Below, piece by piece: positions 8,227 through 14,961 of a DNA stretch of 51,245 nt; the stretch's first letter is position 1, and every line of letters begins with the position of its first letter. Both the position numbers and the translations under genes were made by a program. Source of the stretch: a bacterium. GTDB taxonomy: Bacteria > Bacillota_I > Bacilli_A > RF39 > UBA660. Below the pieces are notes generated by a model. The model was not told the DNA's origin. It searched no databases and saw only the letters and a list, made by a program, of their open reading frames with translations. The DNA is taken from assembly GCA_030531425.1 (NCBI GenBank), contig JAUNNO010000003.1, positions 1-51,245 of the forward strand. The letters run 5' to 3'.

Positions 8227-8253
8227 TTGGGGGGTGTCGTAGTAACCCCCCAA
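8227..8253 (-). promoter_or_regulatory. Double-strand origin (nick hairpin) of the prophage
   Basis: Perfect 9-bp arms TTGGGGGGT/ACCCCCCAA hold a nine-base loop. On the minus strand the loop reads TACTACGAC followed by CCCCC. In pMV158-family plasmids RepB cleaves TACTACG/AC in a hairpin loop, so this is very probably the origin nicked by the Rep encoded directly downstream. Confidence 0.88.
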
Positions 8254-8263
8254 AAAATGATGT

Positions 8264-8296
8264 ATTGATAGGTGGCATAAATGCCACACTATCAAT
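8264..8296. other. Second stem-loop next to the origin
   Basis: ATTGATAG-GTGGCA (8264-8277) pairs with TGCCAC-A-CTATCAAT (8282-8296) around TAAA, with one bulged A. It spans the stop codon of the Zot gene. It could be a Rep-binding or packaging structure, or a terminator for the Zot transcript (no T run seen). Confidence 0.6.
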
Positions 8297-8936
8297 ATTT
8301 TTGAAATTCTTTTGATGGTAATTCTTTATAAGAATAGCTGTCAAATAATTTCCACAATTTAGGGCAATAAATATATTTAGTACCAAAAATAACGAATTGA
8401 TATTGATCTATAAGTTGCTTACTAATTGAATCAATTCCTATTTTTTTAGAAACCTGTTTTCTCTTAACAAAACCAGGAAATATTGATTTATTAACTATAA
8501 ATATTCGGGTAGCTAATTTACGAAGTTTTAAATCAATATCAAAATCTTGAGAAAACATGGCAATATCTACATTATAGTGTCTATGAAATTTATAAAAATA
8601 AGTTTCATCGTGACTAAAAGATTTAAAATTTCTATTATTATAATCAATTCCAGCCTCGTCCATTATTAATAAACAATCTTTAATCATATAAGTGCCAATA
8701 TCACTTTTAACAACTTTATAACTACCTTTTATAGGTACGTTAGAAAGAACAACTCCAAATTTTTTATTTTTTTTACCCTTTTTAAATCTTTTCTTAGCTA
8801 AATAAGCGGCGAAAGTTGTTTTTCCACTTCCAGGTACACCAATATACATATCAAATCTATTTGATTTATGTGAACGCAAATTTCCGATGAAAATCCAAAG
8901 AAAAAAACAACTTCCTAAAAAAATTATAAATTTCAT
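8292..8936 (-). CDS. Zot/pI-like morphogenesis ATPase
   Basis: The 214-aa protein begins with one membrane helix (FIIFLGSCFFLWIFIGN, residues 3-20). Then come Walker A GVPGSGKTT (about 34-42) and Walker B CLLIMDEAG (about 88-96), in the order of the Zonular occludens toxin/gene I family of filamentous phages. That family drives coat assembly and extrusion through the host envelope. The helix is N-terminal here, whereas the Ff pI has it after the ATPase domain. The stop is TGA immediately followed by TAG in frame. Confidence 0.92.
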   Translation of the reverse strand: MKFIIFLGSCFFLWIFIGNLRSHKSNRFDMYIGVPGSGKTTFAAYLAKKRFKKGKKNKKFGVVLSNVPIKGSYKVVKSDIGTYMIKDCLLIMDEAGIDYNNRNFKSFSHDETYFYKFHRHYNVDIAMFSQDFDIDLKLRKLATRIFIVNKSIFPGFVKRKQVSKKIGIDSISKQLIDQYQFVIFGTKYIYCPKLWKLFDSYSYKELPSKEFQKY

Positions 8937-8964
8937 AAAAATTTCTCCTTTTGGTTAGTAACAT

Positions 8965-8990
8965 TAAAATGATAAAGTATTATCATTTTA
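8965..8990. other. Perfect hairpin in the only real intergenic gap of the phage late operon
   Basis: TAAAATGATAA and TTATCATTTTA, 11-bp arms with a four-base loop, upstream of the Zot gene. There is no T run, so it is not an obvious terminator. A packaging signal or lagging-strand origin is a fair guess. Confidence 0.55.
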
Positions 8991-9079
8991 ATACAAAACC
9001 ATTATAATTAAATATTAGCGTCAATAATTTTCTCGGCATAAAAGCAACAAGTTGCATTTATTCCAATTGCTTATTGACT

Positions 9080-9286
9080 CTATCTAAAAATTAAGTTTTT
9101 ACCTAATAAGACAACAAATTTTACAATTTTTAAAACAATAAATAATATAAATATAAATGCTAAATTTAATATTATAAATCCTATAAATTTAATATCATCG
9201 GTTAAATTTAAAAATCCAAAATTTGTTTGTAAAAATTCAAGATAAGTATTCCAATATATGTAAAATGGTATATTATTTATATTCAT
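9080..9286 (-). CDS. Small phage membrane protein (68 aa)
   Basis: The protein begins MNINNIPFYIYWNTYLEFLQ and has one strong membrane helix (FIGFIILNLAFIFILFIVLKIVKFVVLLG). Its ATG overlaps the stop of the preceding gene (TAATG), showing translational coupling inside the phage operon. Inoviruses encode several such minor coat or end-cap proteins (pVI/pVII/pIX-like). Sequence alone does not say which. Confidence 0.75.
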   Translation of the reverse strand: MNINNIPFYIYWNTYLEFLQTNFGFLNLTDDIKFIGFIILNLAFIFILFIVLKIVKFVVLLGKNLIFR

Positions 9287-9444
9287 TATCTCACAACCTT
9301 TTTAAATATAATGCTAATTGGTATTATAAAAACGCAAAATGTAGTAATAACTAAAAACAAAGTAGTTAAATCATAAAGCCAAGTTAAGGTAATAGGTAAC
9401 TCACCTAATATTCTAACTGACATATTATAAAATGAAATATCCAT
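9286..9444 (-). CDS. Small phage membrane protein (52 aa)
   Basis: Starts at ATG 9444 behind AGGAGACGAATAAAAA. It reads MDISFYNMSVRILGELPITL, then one membrane helix (LFLVITTFCVFIIPISIIF) and a basic tail KKVVR. It is coupled by TAATG overlap to the next gene. The topology (short amphipathic start, TM, basic end) is that of filamentous phage virion proteins, where basic ends contact DNA. Confidence 0.7.
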   Translation of the reverse strand: MDISFYNMSVRILGELPITLTWLYDLTTLFLVITTFCVFIIPISIIFKKVVR

Positions 9445-9447
9445 TTT

Positions 9448-9651
9448 TTATTCGTCTCCTTTCTTACTAGAGCCACCAAAAGAAAAATCGCTAAAATTTA
9501 AAAGAAAATATAATATTAAAGCTAGTGTAAAAAAGCCTAATAAGAACATTCCTAATGAAATATCAGGATTTTCGTTTATTTTTAAGTCAAAAATCCAAGA
9601 AAAACATCTTGAAATTATATTAATCCAAAAATTAAATACATTAACCAACAA
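9448..9651 (-). CDS. Small phage membrane protein (67 aa)
   Basis: Probable TTG start at 9651, eight bases after an AAGGTGG site within the end of the previous gene. It has two hydrophobic segments (VFNFWINIISRCFSWIF; LGMFLLGFFTLALILYFLL) and an acidic/basic C-terminus FGGSSKKGDE. It overlaps the preceding gene by 11 bp. A minor virion or assembly protein is likely. Confidence 0.7.
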   Translation of the reverse strand: MLVNVFNFWINIISRCFSWIFDLKINENPDISLGMFLLGFFTLALILYFLLNFSDFSFGGSSKKGDE

Positions 9652-9847
9652 TCAAACGCACCACCTTAAAAATTAAAACTATAAGTAAAAATGATATAAA
9701 AGATAAAATAACAATATCAAAAGGGGACGGTATTAAATCAATTAAATTATAAAATAATGAAGGTAAATCAATTATAAATTTAACAAAAGAAGATATACCT
9801 TGATTTAATACCGAAATTAAATCAGCAATAGAGTTTAAAAAATCCAT
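9641..9847 (-). CDS. Small phage membrane protein (68 aa)
   Basis: The N-terminal half is amphipathic (MDFLNSIADLISVLNQGISS), followed by IDLIPSPFDIVILSF and a C-terminal membrane helix ending KVVRLIVG. Its ATG overlaps the stop of the pIII-like gene (TAATG). This position, just after the adsorption protein, is where Ff phages keep gene VI (the pIII partner at the virion tip). That assignment is by position only. Confidence 0.7.
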   Translation of the reverse strand: MDFLNSIADLISVLNQGISSFVKFIIDLPSLFYNLIDLIPSPFDIVILSFISFLLIVLIFKVVRLIVG

Positions 9848-11283
9848 TATTTAATCACCAACCTTAATATTAAAATAATAACAAAAATAGTTAAAGCAAA
9901 TAAAATAAACATTCTAATAGGTGTAGGCAAAGCCAAATAAAGTGAAGTGATATTTTGATTTATAAAAATTATAGTATTTCTAATATAAGTAATAAAATTA
10001 TCTATATTAGTAATAGAACCAGATGGAGTTGAAACAGAAAACTCATTTTTATGCGTTTGGTCGTCAAGAATAACACCATCTAAAACTTCAACTGTCCCGT
10101 AAACATCGCCAAAAGAATTATGTTTCAATATATTAACATCATATTCCTTATTAATATAAAAACATATATAAGAAGTAGATAAGTAATCTGATGTTATTGG
10201 TGAATAATGGTCAGTAGGAGTTTCAATTTTTAAATCTCTAAACCAAAAAATAGGATAAAAATAAGAAGAGTTAGAAAAAGCCATCTCAAAAGGATAAAAA
10301 GTATAATTAAAATATCCATTTCTATTATTAATATCTAAATAAGGATAATTTTTCATAGTTAAAAATGCACCTGGATTAGTCCTATCAAAAAATTTAGTTA
10401 TTTCTTCAGCATCATTTAAATAATACCACCAGCCATTAAATGAATTAGGGTCTTCATCAAATATTTGAACTTTATCAATAACGGCAGAATTATAGCGATA
10501 AGTAGACAATCCAGTAACTTTATTTTTAAACCATATAAAATCATAATTATGATAAAAAGGAGAATTAGTAGAAGGGTCAATTGATTGAACTCCTTTTGCT
10601 GTTATACTAAAAGTGTCATTTTTATTAACACATACCTGTTTAAAATTTTGATTACTATCAAATAAGGTATCATAAAATTTATGAAAATTTAATTTTTTAT
10701 CATAATATTGCCTACTAATAGCAGGGAAAGGTGTGTTGGCACTGAGTTTATAATAATCAGAAATATTATGAAATATTACGGGACCATAACCGTCGCCAAC
10801 AGTATTTGTATAATAAGTAACATTAACACCAACAGAATTAAAATCTAAATATAAAAAATTACCTCTATAATTTGGGGCAACATAGAAATTAAAAATACTA
10901 GTAGGATAAGTAATCCAATTGTTGCCACTTAAATAATTAGAAAAAAAATATTGAGCGTTATAATCAGTACCAGAATTATGGCTTGTTTTAAATAAAGAAA
11001 CAAAATCTTCAATATTTGTGTAATCAAAATTTAAATTTAATTGTGTGTTAATATAATTAAAAAGAGAATTAATAGTATTATAATCATTATAATTTGAAGA
11101 AGTAGGTTTTTGAAAATTAGAGTTATATCTTAATTGTGGATAATTAGTATAACTGTATGTATAAGTTGAGGCACTAGCTTTATTTAAAGTAAAACCAGCA
11201 ATAAAACCAACTACAAAAAAAATTAAATGAAATATATATTTAATATAAACATGTAATTTCCTTTCATATTTTAAAATATTCAT
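9847..11283 (-). CDS. pIII-like adsorption/minor coat protein
   Basis: This 478-aa protein, by far the largest in the element, starts at ATG 11283 behind AGTAGG. It has a Sec-type signal (YIKYIFHLIFFVVGFIAGF, then NKASAS), about 400 residues of Tyr/Asn/Ser/Phe-rich extracellular sequence with no recognisable domain, and a C-terminal membrane anchor (TPIRMFILFALTIFVIILIL, then a basic end). Signal plus large variable ectodomain plus C-terminal anchor is the architecture of filamentous phage receptor-binding proteins. No homologue is recognised by sequence; the call rests on size, topology and position between coat and pVI-like genes. Confidence 0.75.
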   Translation of the reverse strand: MNILKYERKLHVYIKYIFHLIFFVVGFIAGFTLNKASASTYTYSYTNYPQLRYNSNFQKPTSSNYNDYNTINSLFNYINTQLNLNFDYTNIEDFVSLFKTSHNSGTDYNAQYFFSNYLSGNNWITYPTSIFNFYVAPNYRGNFLYLDFNSVGVNVTYYTNTVGDGYGPVIFHNISDYYKLSANTPFPAISRQYYDKKLNFHKFYDTLFDSNQNFKQVCVNKNDTFSITAKGVQSIDPSTNSPFYHNYDFIWFKNKVTGLSTYRYNSAVIDKVQIFDEDPNSFNGWWYYLNDAEEITKFFDRTNPGAFLTMKNYPYLDINNRNGYFNYTFYPFEMAFSNSSYFYPIFWFRDLKIETPTDHYSPITSDYLSTSYICFYINKEYDVNILKHNSFGDVYGTVEVLDGVILDDQTHKNEFSVSTPSGSITNIDNFITYIRNTIIFINQNITSLYLALPTPIRMFILFALTIFVIILILRLVIK

Positions 11284-11290
11284 AATTAAC

Positions 11291-11464
11291 CTACTTTCTA
11301 AATAAAAAATTATCAAATTCTTGATTTTTATCACTAAAGAATGTCTTATCAACCATATCATTTAATTTTTTTTGATTAGAGAATTTTATTTTATAATAAA
11401 ATATTAAAAATAAAATTAAAATTAAATTAAAAGATAAAGATAAACCTAATAAAAAATAAATCAT
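11291..11464 (-). CDS. Small phage membrane protein (57 aa)
   Basis: ATG at 11464 follows GGAGATGATACA. One N-terminal membrane helix (residues 1-24, MIYFLLGLSLSFNLILILFL) is followed by a charged tail with QKKLNDMVDKTFFSDKNQEF. It lies between the coat-like gene and the pIII-like gene. Function unknown; a virion end protein or assembly accessory fits. Confidence 0.65.
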   Translation of the reverse strand: MIYFLLGLSLSFNLILILFLIFYYKIKFSNQKKLNDMVDKTFFSDKNQEFDNFLFRK

Positions 11465-11505
11465 TGTATCATCTCCTAAATAAAAATAGCAGGATATTGA
11501 GCCTG

Positions 11506-11694
11506 CTATCTGTGGATTACTCTACGTAGTACTGAGAATCCAACGAATGCTAAACTAATACCTATGTATAATAATGCTAATGGATTAGAAATTAGAAAAT
11601 CATAGATAGTACTAGCAGCAGATATTAACCAAGTTAATACTGATGTTGCTGATGTTGTAATTGCACTCATATCATCGGCCATTGTTAAAAACAT
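11506..11694 (-). CDS. Major coat-like protein of the filamentous phage
   Basis: The ATG at 11694 is chosen because GGAGGG lies six bases upstream (an earlier ATG at 11712 would use the stop overlap TAATG). The 62-aa product begins MFLTMADDMSAITTSATSVL, contains two hydrophobic stretches (SVLTWLISAASTIYDFLI; PLALLYIGISLAFVGFSVL) and ends with basic RRVIHR. An acidic N-terminus, membrane helix and basic C-terminus match pVIII-type major coat proteins. No cleavable signal is evident unless the first hydrophobic segment is removed. It is the second gene of the block after the ssDNA-binding candidate. Confidence 0.75.
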   Translation of the reverse strand: MFLTMADDMSAITTSATSVLTWLISAASTIYDFLISNPLALLYIGISLAFVGFSVLRRVIHR

Positions 11695-11711
11695 AGCCAA
11701 CCCTCCTTTCA

Positions 11712-11879
11712 TTAATAAAAATGAGATTCAGAAGAAACATTCAAAAGTTCAAGTTCGGCTTTATCAAGAAAAACAAGCTTTTCATAAGTGTCTGTAAGTT
11801 TAATTACGACAACTTGATATTCATTACCAGATTTACTTGTACGAGTTTCTAATGTAGCAATAATTTTTTTTGCTTCCAT
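11712..11879 (-). CDS. Probable phage ssDNA-binding protein (55 aa)
   Basis: The ATG at 11879 has a strong AGGAGGG site. The protein (MEAKKIIATLETRTSKSGNE, YQVVVIKLTDTYEKLVFLDK) looks like a tiny beta-barrel with basic and aromatic residues, as in inovirus gene V-type or plasmid ssDNA-binding proteins. In filamentous phages this protein coats progeny ssDNA before packaging. Its stop overlaps the next ATG. I recognise the style rather than a specific family. Confidence 0.55.
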   Translation of the reverse strand: MEAKKIIATLETRTSKSGNEYQVVVIKLTDTYEKLVFLDKAELELLNVSSESHFY

Positions 11880-11948
11880 TTTTTACCCTCCTCTCTTTAT
11901 TTAATAATAACACGGAAAAATTTTATCTCCGTAAAATTTAAAAAAAAA

Positions 11949-12161
11949 TTAGCGAAAAGTTGCTAATTTATATTTTTTATTATCAATTTTAACATTAATA
12001 ATATAAGTATTTCTTCTATTATATTCATGTACTAAATCACTAAGTTTATAATTTAGATAATTACAAACTTCATTAAAATTATCTAAATAGCATATAACTT
12101 CATCATTTTCATCATATAATACAAAAGTATTATTTTTAAAAGTTTTAGATTTGAAATACAT
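11949..12161 (-). CDS. Small regulator-like protein at the right end of the prophage (70 aa)
   Basis: It starts behind GAAAGGAATTA and reads MYFKSKTFKNNTFVLYDEND, then a helical segment FNEVCNYLNYKLSDLVHEYN that could be a helix-turn-helix, and a basic beta-rich end. It is 33 bp inside attR and first in the phage block. A transcriptional or copy-control role is a guess from position and the helical segment. Confidence 0.5.
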   Translation of the reverse strand: MYFKSKTFKNNTFVLYDENDEVICYLDNFNEVCNYLNYKLSDLVHEYNRRNTYIINVKIDNKKYKLATFR

Positions 12162-12194
12162 TAATTCCTTTCTAGATTATTTATAATTGGGTCA

Positions 12195-12216
12195 GATTCC
12201 CATCACCCGCTCCATT
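12195..12216 (+). repeat. attR: duplicated tRNA-Gly 3' end
   Basis: 22-bp copy of 6445-6466 including CCCGCTCCATT. It is not part of a complete tRNA: the upstream DNA does not fold into one. It marks the right end of the inovirus-like element. Confidence 0.93.
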
Positions 12217-12222
12217 TGAGAA

Positions 12223-12584
12223 TTTTCTAGTACTTTTTGTACTAGTTTTTTTATGTTAAAATAATATTTTTTGTATTATTATTTGTAGGTTTATTTGAGA
12301 CTCATTTTATATATAACACTAAAATATTCTCTAACACGTTTCTTCATAGAAGTAATCGTAAATAATTCATTTTCACCAACTATAATAAACAAATTATAAT
12401 TCATATGATAGTCATCATAATGTAATACTAATAAATTATAACCATACTTACTAAATATTATCTTTGTATACTAATAGCATGTATATTTGTTTTATCAAAA
12501 CCTACAATATAACCATAATAATATGTAAGTTCTATTCTATTTGTTTTTGCAAACTTATTTAACTCTTCGATAGTATATGTATTA
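12223..12584. repeat. 362-bp direct repeat, copy A
   Basis: Matches 15707-16068 with only three mismatches that I can find and no indels. Copy A begins seven bases after attR, so it is the original 3' flank of tRNA-Gly. On the minus strand both copies contain the same two overlapping frame segments (TYTIEELNKFAKTNRIEL..., then SKYGYNLLVLHYDDYHMNYN...) separated by a frameshift, so the repeat carries a broken gene of unknown family. Confidence 0.92.
12227..12252 (+). terminator. Terminator downstream of tRNA-Gly (beyond the prophage)
   Basis: CTAGTAC (12227-12233) and GTACTAG (12239-12245) with a five-T loop, then seven Ts. Before phage integration it would lie a few bases after the tRNA 3' end. 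The copy at 15711 has one mismatch in the stem. Confidence 0.85.
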
Positions 12585-12687
12585 AAGTGTATCTTATTTA
12601 ACTTAATTATAGTTAGTCACCTCACTTCATACAAACAATACCGCATATTTTTAAGAATATCCAGCAAATTATTGAAATTATAATAAA

Positions 12688-12720
12688 AACCCATAATTAA
12701 TTTTAAATTATGAGTTTTTT
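12688..12720. terminator. Terminator of the tandem-HD gene
   Basis: AACCCATAATT pairs with AATTATGAGTT (one mismatch) and has A/T runs on both sides. It lies immediately downstream of the HD gene on the minus strand. Confidence 0.7.
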
Positions 12721-12725
12721 TACTA

Positions 12726-14216
12726 TTATTTTTTTAAAACTTTTATATATGCCTGTTCTCCTTTTTCATCACAGACTCTATTATCTCTAGATATAATATG
12801 ATTTACTTCACAATATCTATTTTTGAATTCTTCTTCATGTTTTAAAAGTTCTCTCATATCTTGTATAAACACTTTATAAGTTTGATCTTCGTAAAACATA
12901 TTTTCTGGATTTTGCTCATCATATTTTTGGGATAATCTTTTTATTGTATAATCTAAATATTCTTCTATATTAGTTTCAGGCATTCTCTCATGAGCTACAA
13001 AGAAACTTCTTATAAATACTATTTCAATTCTAGTATTTCTATCTGCTGAAGAAATAAGTTTTCCATATACACTTCTTGGCTCATCTTCTTTTGAAGAACG
13101 ATGATCTTCTATTGCTTCTTTGATTGTTTTCATTTCTTCATCATTAAAAAATTGTTTCATACCTTTATCATTCATAAAATTTCTAGCTGCAATTATGTGA
13201 TGCGTAGCATGATCTTCATATTTTCCCCAATCATGACAAGATGCAATAGCATACATCATATTATCATCTAACCCTAATTTAAAAGTGTCATTTAAAGCAA
13301 AACTTCTTCTAATAACTTCTAAAATGTGAGCAATATTATGACCACCATCATTTTTATCATATTCAGGAAATATATGTTCAGTAATATAATCCTTTAAGTC
13401 TTGTCTAACATTTTTTGTATAATATTCTAATTCATCAATACCATTTTCTTCTAATATCACATTTCTTAATACATCAAATGACTTATTATAATCATCTTTG
13501 ACTTGATCATACACTGCATATAATATCTCATCTAATGACATATTTGGATTATGTCTTTTTACTTCATCAAAAGTTAACTTTAATTTATTGTTTAATCCAT
13601 TTACTTCCATAAATCTTCTCCTAAATTCTTCTTTATTTTCTGCTAATACTGCAATATCTTCTAAAAATTTTTTATAATCTAAATCTTCAAAGTACATTTT
13701 TTCGGTTGCATATCCTTTTTTACCAAATTTATTTATAATATGTTGTCTTGATTCTTCAATTATTTCATCAAGAGTATCATTTGAATTATGTTTAACTCTA
13801 TAAGCATAAGTTCTTTTAAGTGGGACATCTACTAATGTATTTCTATCAGCAGAAGAAACTATCTTTCCATAAATACTTCTTGGCTCTCCTTCTAAACTTG
13901 CTCTATGATCATATACTGCTTCTGACATAATTTTAATTTCATCATTAGTAAAAAATATTTTTAAATTCTTATCAGCGAGTAGCATTTCAGCAGACACTTT
14001 TTCATGATTTTTTGCATCTATATAATGTCCAATATCATGATAAGCGGCTATCGCATAAACCATATTATAATTAATGCCATCAGTTTCCTTAGCAAAATTA
14101 AAACTTCTCTTAATGACATATTTAATATGATCTAAATTATGCCCTAAATCATTATTTTTATAAATAGAAAAAATATTTTTCTCAATATACAGTTGTAATT
14201 CTTCGTTCAATAGCAT
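12726..14216 (-). CDS. Tandem HD-domain phosphohydrolase
   Basis: This 496-aa protein has two homologous HD halves. The first (about residues 1-205) has LGHNLDHIKYVIKRSFNFA, AIAAYHDIGHYIDAKNHEKV and DHRASLEGEPRSIYGKIVSS ADRNT. The second (about 265-470) has GGHNIAHILEVIRRSFAL, AIASCHDWGKYEDHATHH and DHRSSKEDEPRSVYGKLISS ADRNT. Both halves keep the H...HD...H...D metal-binding pattern, though the second has HDWG for HDIG. HD hydrolases typically act on nucleotides or phosphorylated metabolites; substrate unknown. The ATG at 14216 follows GAGGTG. It lies between the two copies of the 362-bp repeat. Confidence 0.85.
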   Translation of the reverse strand: MLLNEELQLYIEKNIFSIYKNNDLGHNLDHIKYVIKRSFNFAKETDGINYNMVYAIAAYHDIGHYIDAKNHEKVSAEMLLADKNLKIFFTNDEIKIMSEAVYDHRASLEGEPRSIYGKIVSSADRNTLVDVPLKRTYAYRVKHNSNDTLDEIIEESRQHIINKFGKKGYATEKMYFEDLDYKKFLEDIAVLAENKEEFRRRFMEVNGLNNKLKLTFDEVKRHNPNMSLDEILYAVYDQVKDDYNKSFDVLRNVILEENGIDELEYYTKNVRQDLKDYITEHIFPEYDKNDGGHNIAHILEVIRRSFALNDTFKLGLDDNMMYAIASCHDWGKYEDHATHHIIAARNFMNDKGMKQFFNDEEMKTIKEAIEDHRSSKEDEPRSVYGKLISSADRNTRIEIVFIRSFFVAHERMPETNIEEYLDYTIKRLSQKYDEQNPENMFYEDQTYKVFIQDMRELLKHEEEFKNRYCEVNHIISRDNRVCDEKGEQAYIKVLKK

Positions 14217-14471
14217 CTTCACACCTCATACTAATTATAGCATATTTTTATATGCTTCTTAATTAAATATAGGATTTTATGTGAATAATTTTTATCTAAT
14301 GTGAGATTTCCATTAAATGTTTTGTGGTTTTGTTGTAGATTTATTGTCAAACTAAATGAAATTCATTTAATTTGAGTAAAACCAAATAATTTAAATATAT
14401 TTTTTTTTAATTTTTTCTTTATTTATTAACTACTATTTTATAAATATGCCTTAAAAATAAACTAATTTTTT

Positions 14472-14500
14472 GGGCTTTAAACTATTAAAGCCCTTTATTT
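14472..14500 (+). terminator. Orphan plus-strand terminator
   Basis: GGGCTTTAA (14472-14480) and TTAAAGCCC (14485-14493), 9-bp perfect stem, four-base loop, T-rich tail. No plus-strand gene ends just before it, so it either ends an unseen small RNA in 14230-14470 or is a leftover. Confidence 0.7.
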
Positions 14501-14514
14501 TATTTATATATAAC

Positions 14515-14651
14515 ATGAAAGGGGTTTGGATAACTTCCCCCAGTCGCTCCATAAGTAAATACGCTCGAGCTTTTCGAGCCTTTTTAATACAACTAACTCA
14601 TTTGGGTTAGTTTTTTTTGTGTTTCGAACTCCTATGTTATCAGCTTGGAAG
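14515..14651. other. tRNA debris and terminators
   Basis: 14540-14555 reads like a tRNA 3' end (CCCCCAGTCGCTCCA). It is followed by two terminator hairpins: GCTCGA-GCTT-TCGAGC with Ts, and AACTAAC/GTTAGTT with eight Ts at 14590-14620. On the minus strand 14651-14636 is CTTCCAAGCTGATAAC, identical to the anticodon arm of the tRNA-Gly at 6391. These are partial pieces, not functional tRNAs. They indicate repeated integration or excision at tRNA genes here. Confidence 0.6.
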
Positions 14652-14655
14652 AAAA

Positions 14656-14961
14656 CAAAAACTACCCTACTTTATAAAGAAAGGATGGAACTATGGTAAA
14701 TATTATTATAGATGACTATCATTAGAAAAATCATTAAGAAAGAAAATTGAATTTATCTTTGTTTTTTATAATACTAAACCAAAGATAATTAATGGAAATA
14801 TTAGAAATATAGAACATACTAATCTATCTTATATTGAACCACATAGAGTTATTATTAAGTGAATAACTTTTCTAGTATTCAATTATTTTAAAATATTATA
14901 TATAAATAATCTATCAAACTCTATTGAGATAAAAGATTTAGAAAATTATATAAAAAAGATT
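14656..14961 (+). pseudogene. Decayed ORF of unknown family interrupted by a MITE
   Basis: One frame stays open for 102 codons except for two TGA codons (14713 and 14860). It reads LPYFIKKGWNYGKYYYR, then LSLEKSLRKKIEFIFVFYNT, then ITFLVFNYFKILYINN and IEIKDLENYIKKI. The MITE at 14962 interrupts it; past the element the frame would end after two codons. I recognise no family. Either a pseudogene or material from a genome that reads TGA as Trp. Confidence 0.4.

Larger units (their letters stand above)
6467..12216. mobile_element. Integrated filamentous phage (inovirus-like) genome, about 5.75 kb
   Basis: Bounded by a 22-bp duplication of the tRNA-Gly 3' end. Contents in transcription order (minus strand): 70-aa small protein, 55-aa probable ssDNA-binding protein, 62-aa coat-like protein, 57-aa membrane protein, 478-aa pIII-like protein, four membrane proteins of 52-68 aa, Zot/pI ATPase, rolling-circle Rep, and tyrosine integrase next to the tRNA. 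One 37-aa hydrophobic ORF is on the plus strand. Size and gene order fit Inoviridae in the broad sense, where Zot plus tiny TM proteins plus Rep are the hallmark. The genome appears intact: no frameshifts seen. Confidence 0.9.

Noticed and set aside
12184-12216. Second complete tRNA-Gly
   Set aside because: Only the T-arm 3' half and acceptor strand are present; upstream bases do not form D or anticodon arms. It is the right att site.
14656-14961. Whole-genome reassignment of TGA to Trp
   Set aside because: Core genes use TGG for Trp, and the tsaE-tsaB ATGA overlap and the Fic and Dam ends fit TGA as stop; only this decayed frame would benefit.
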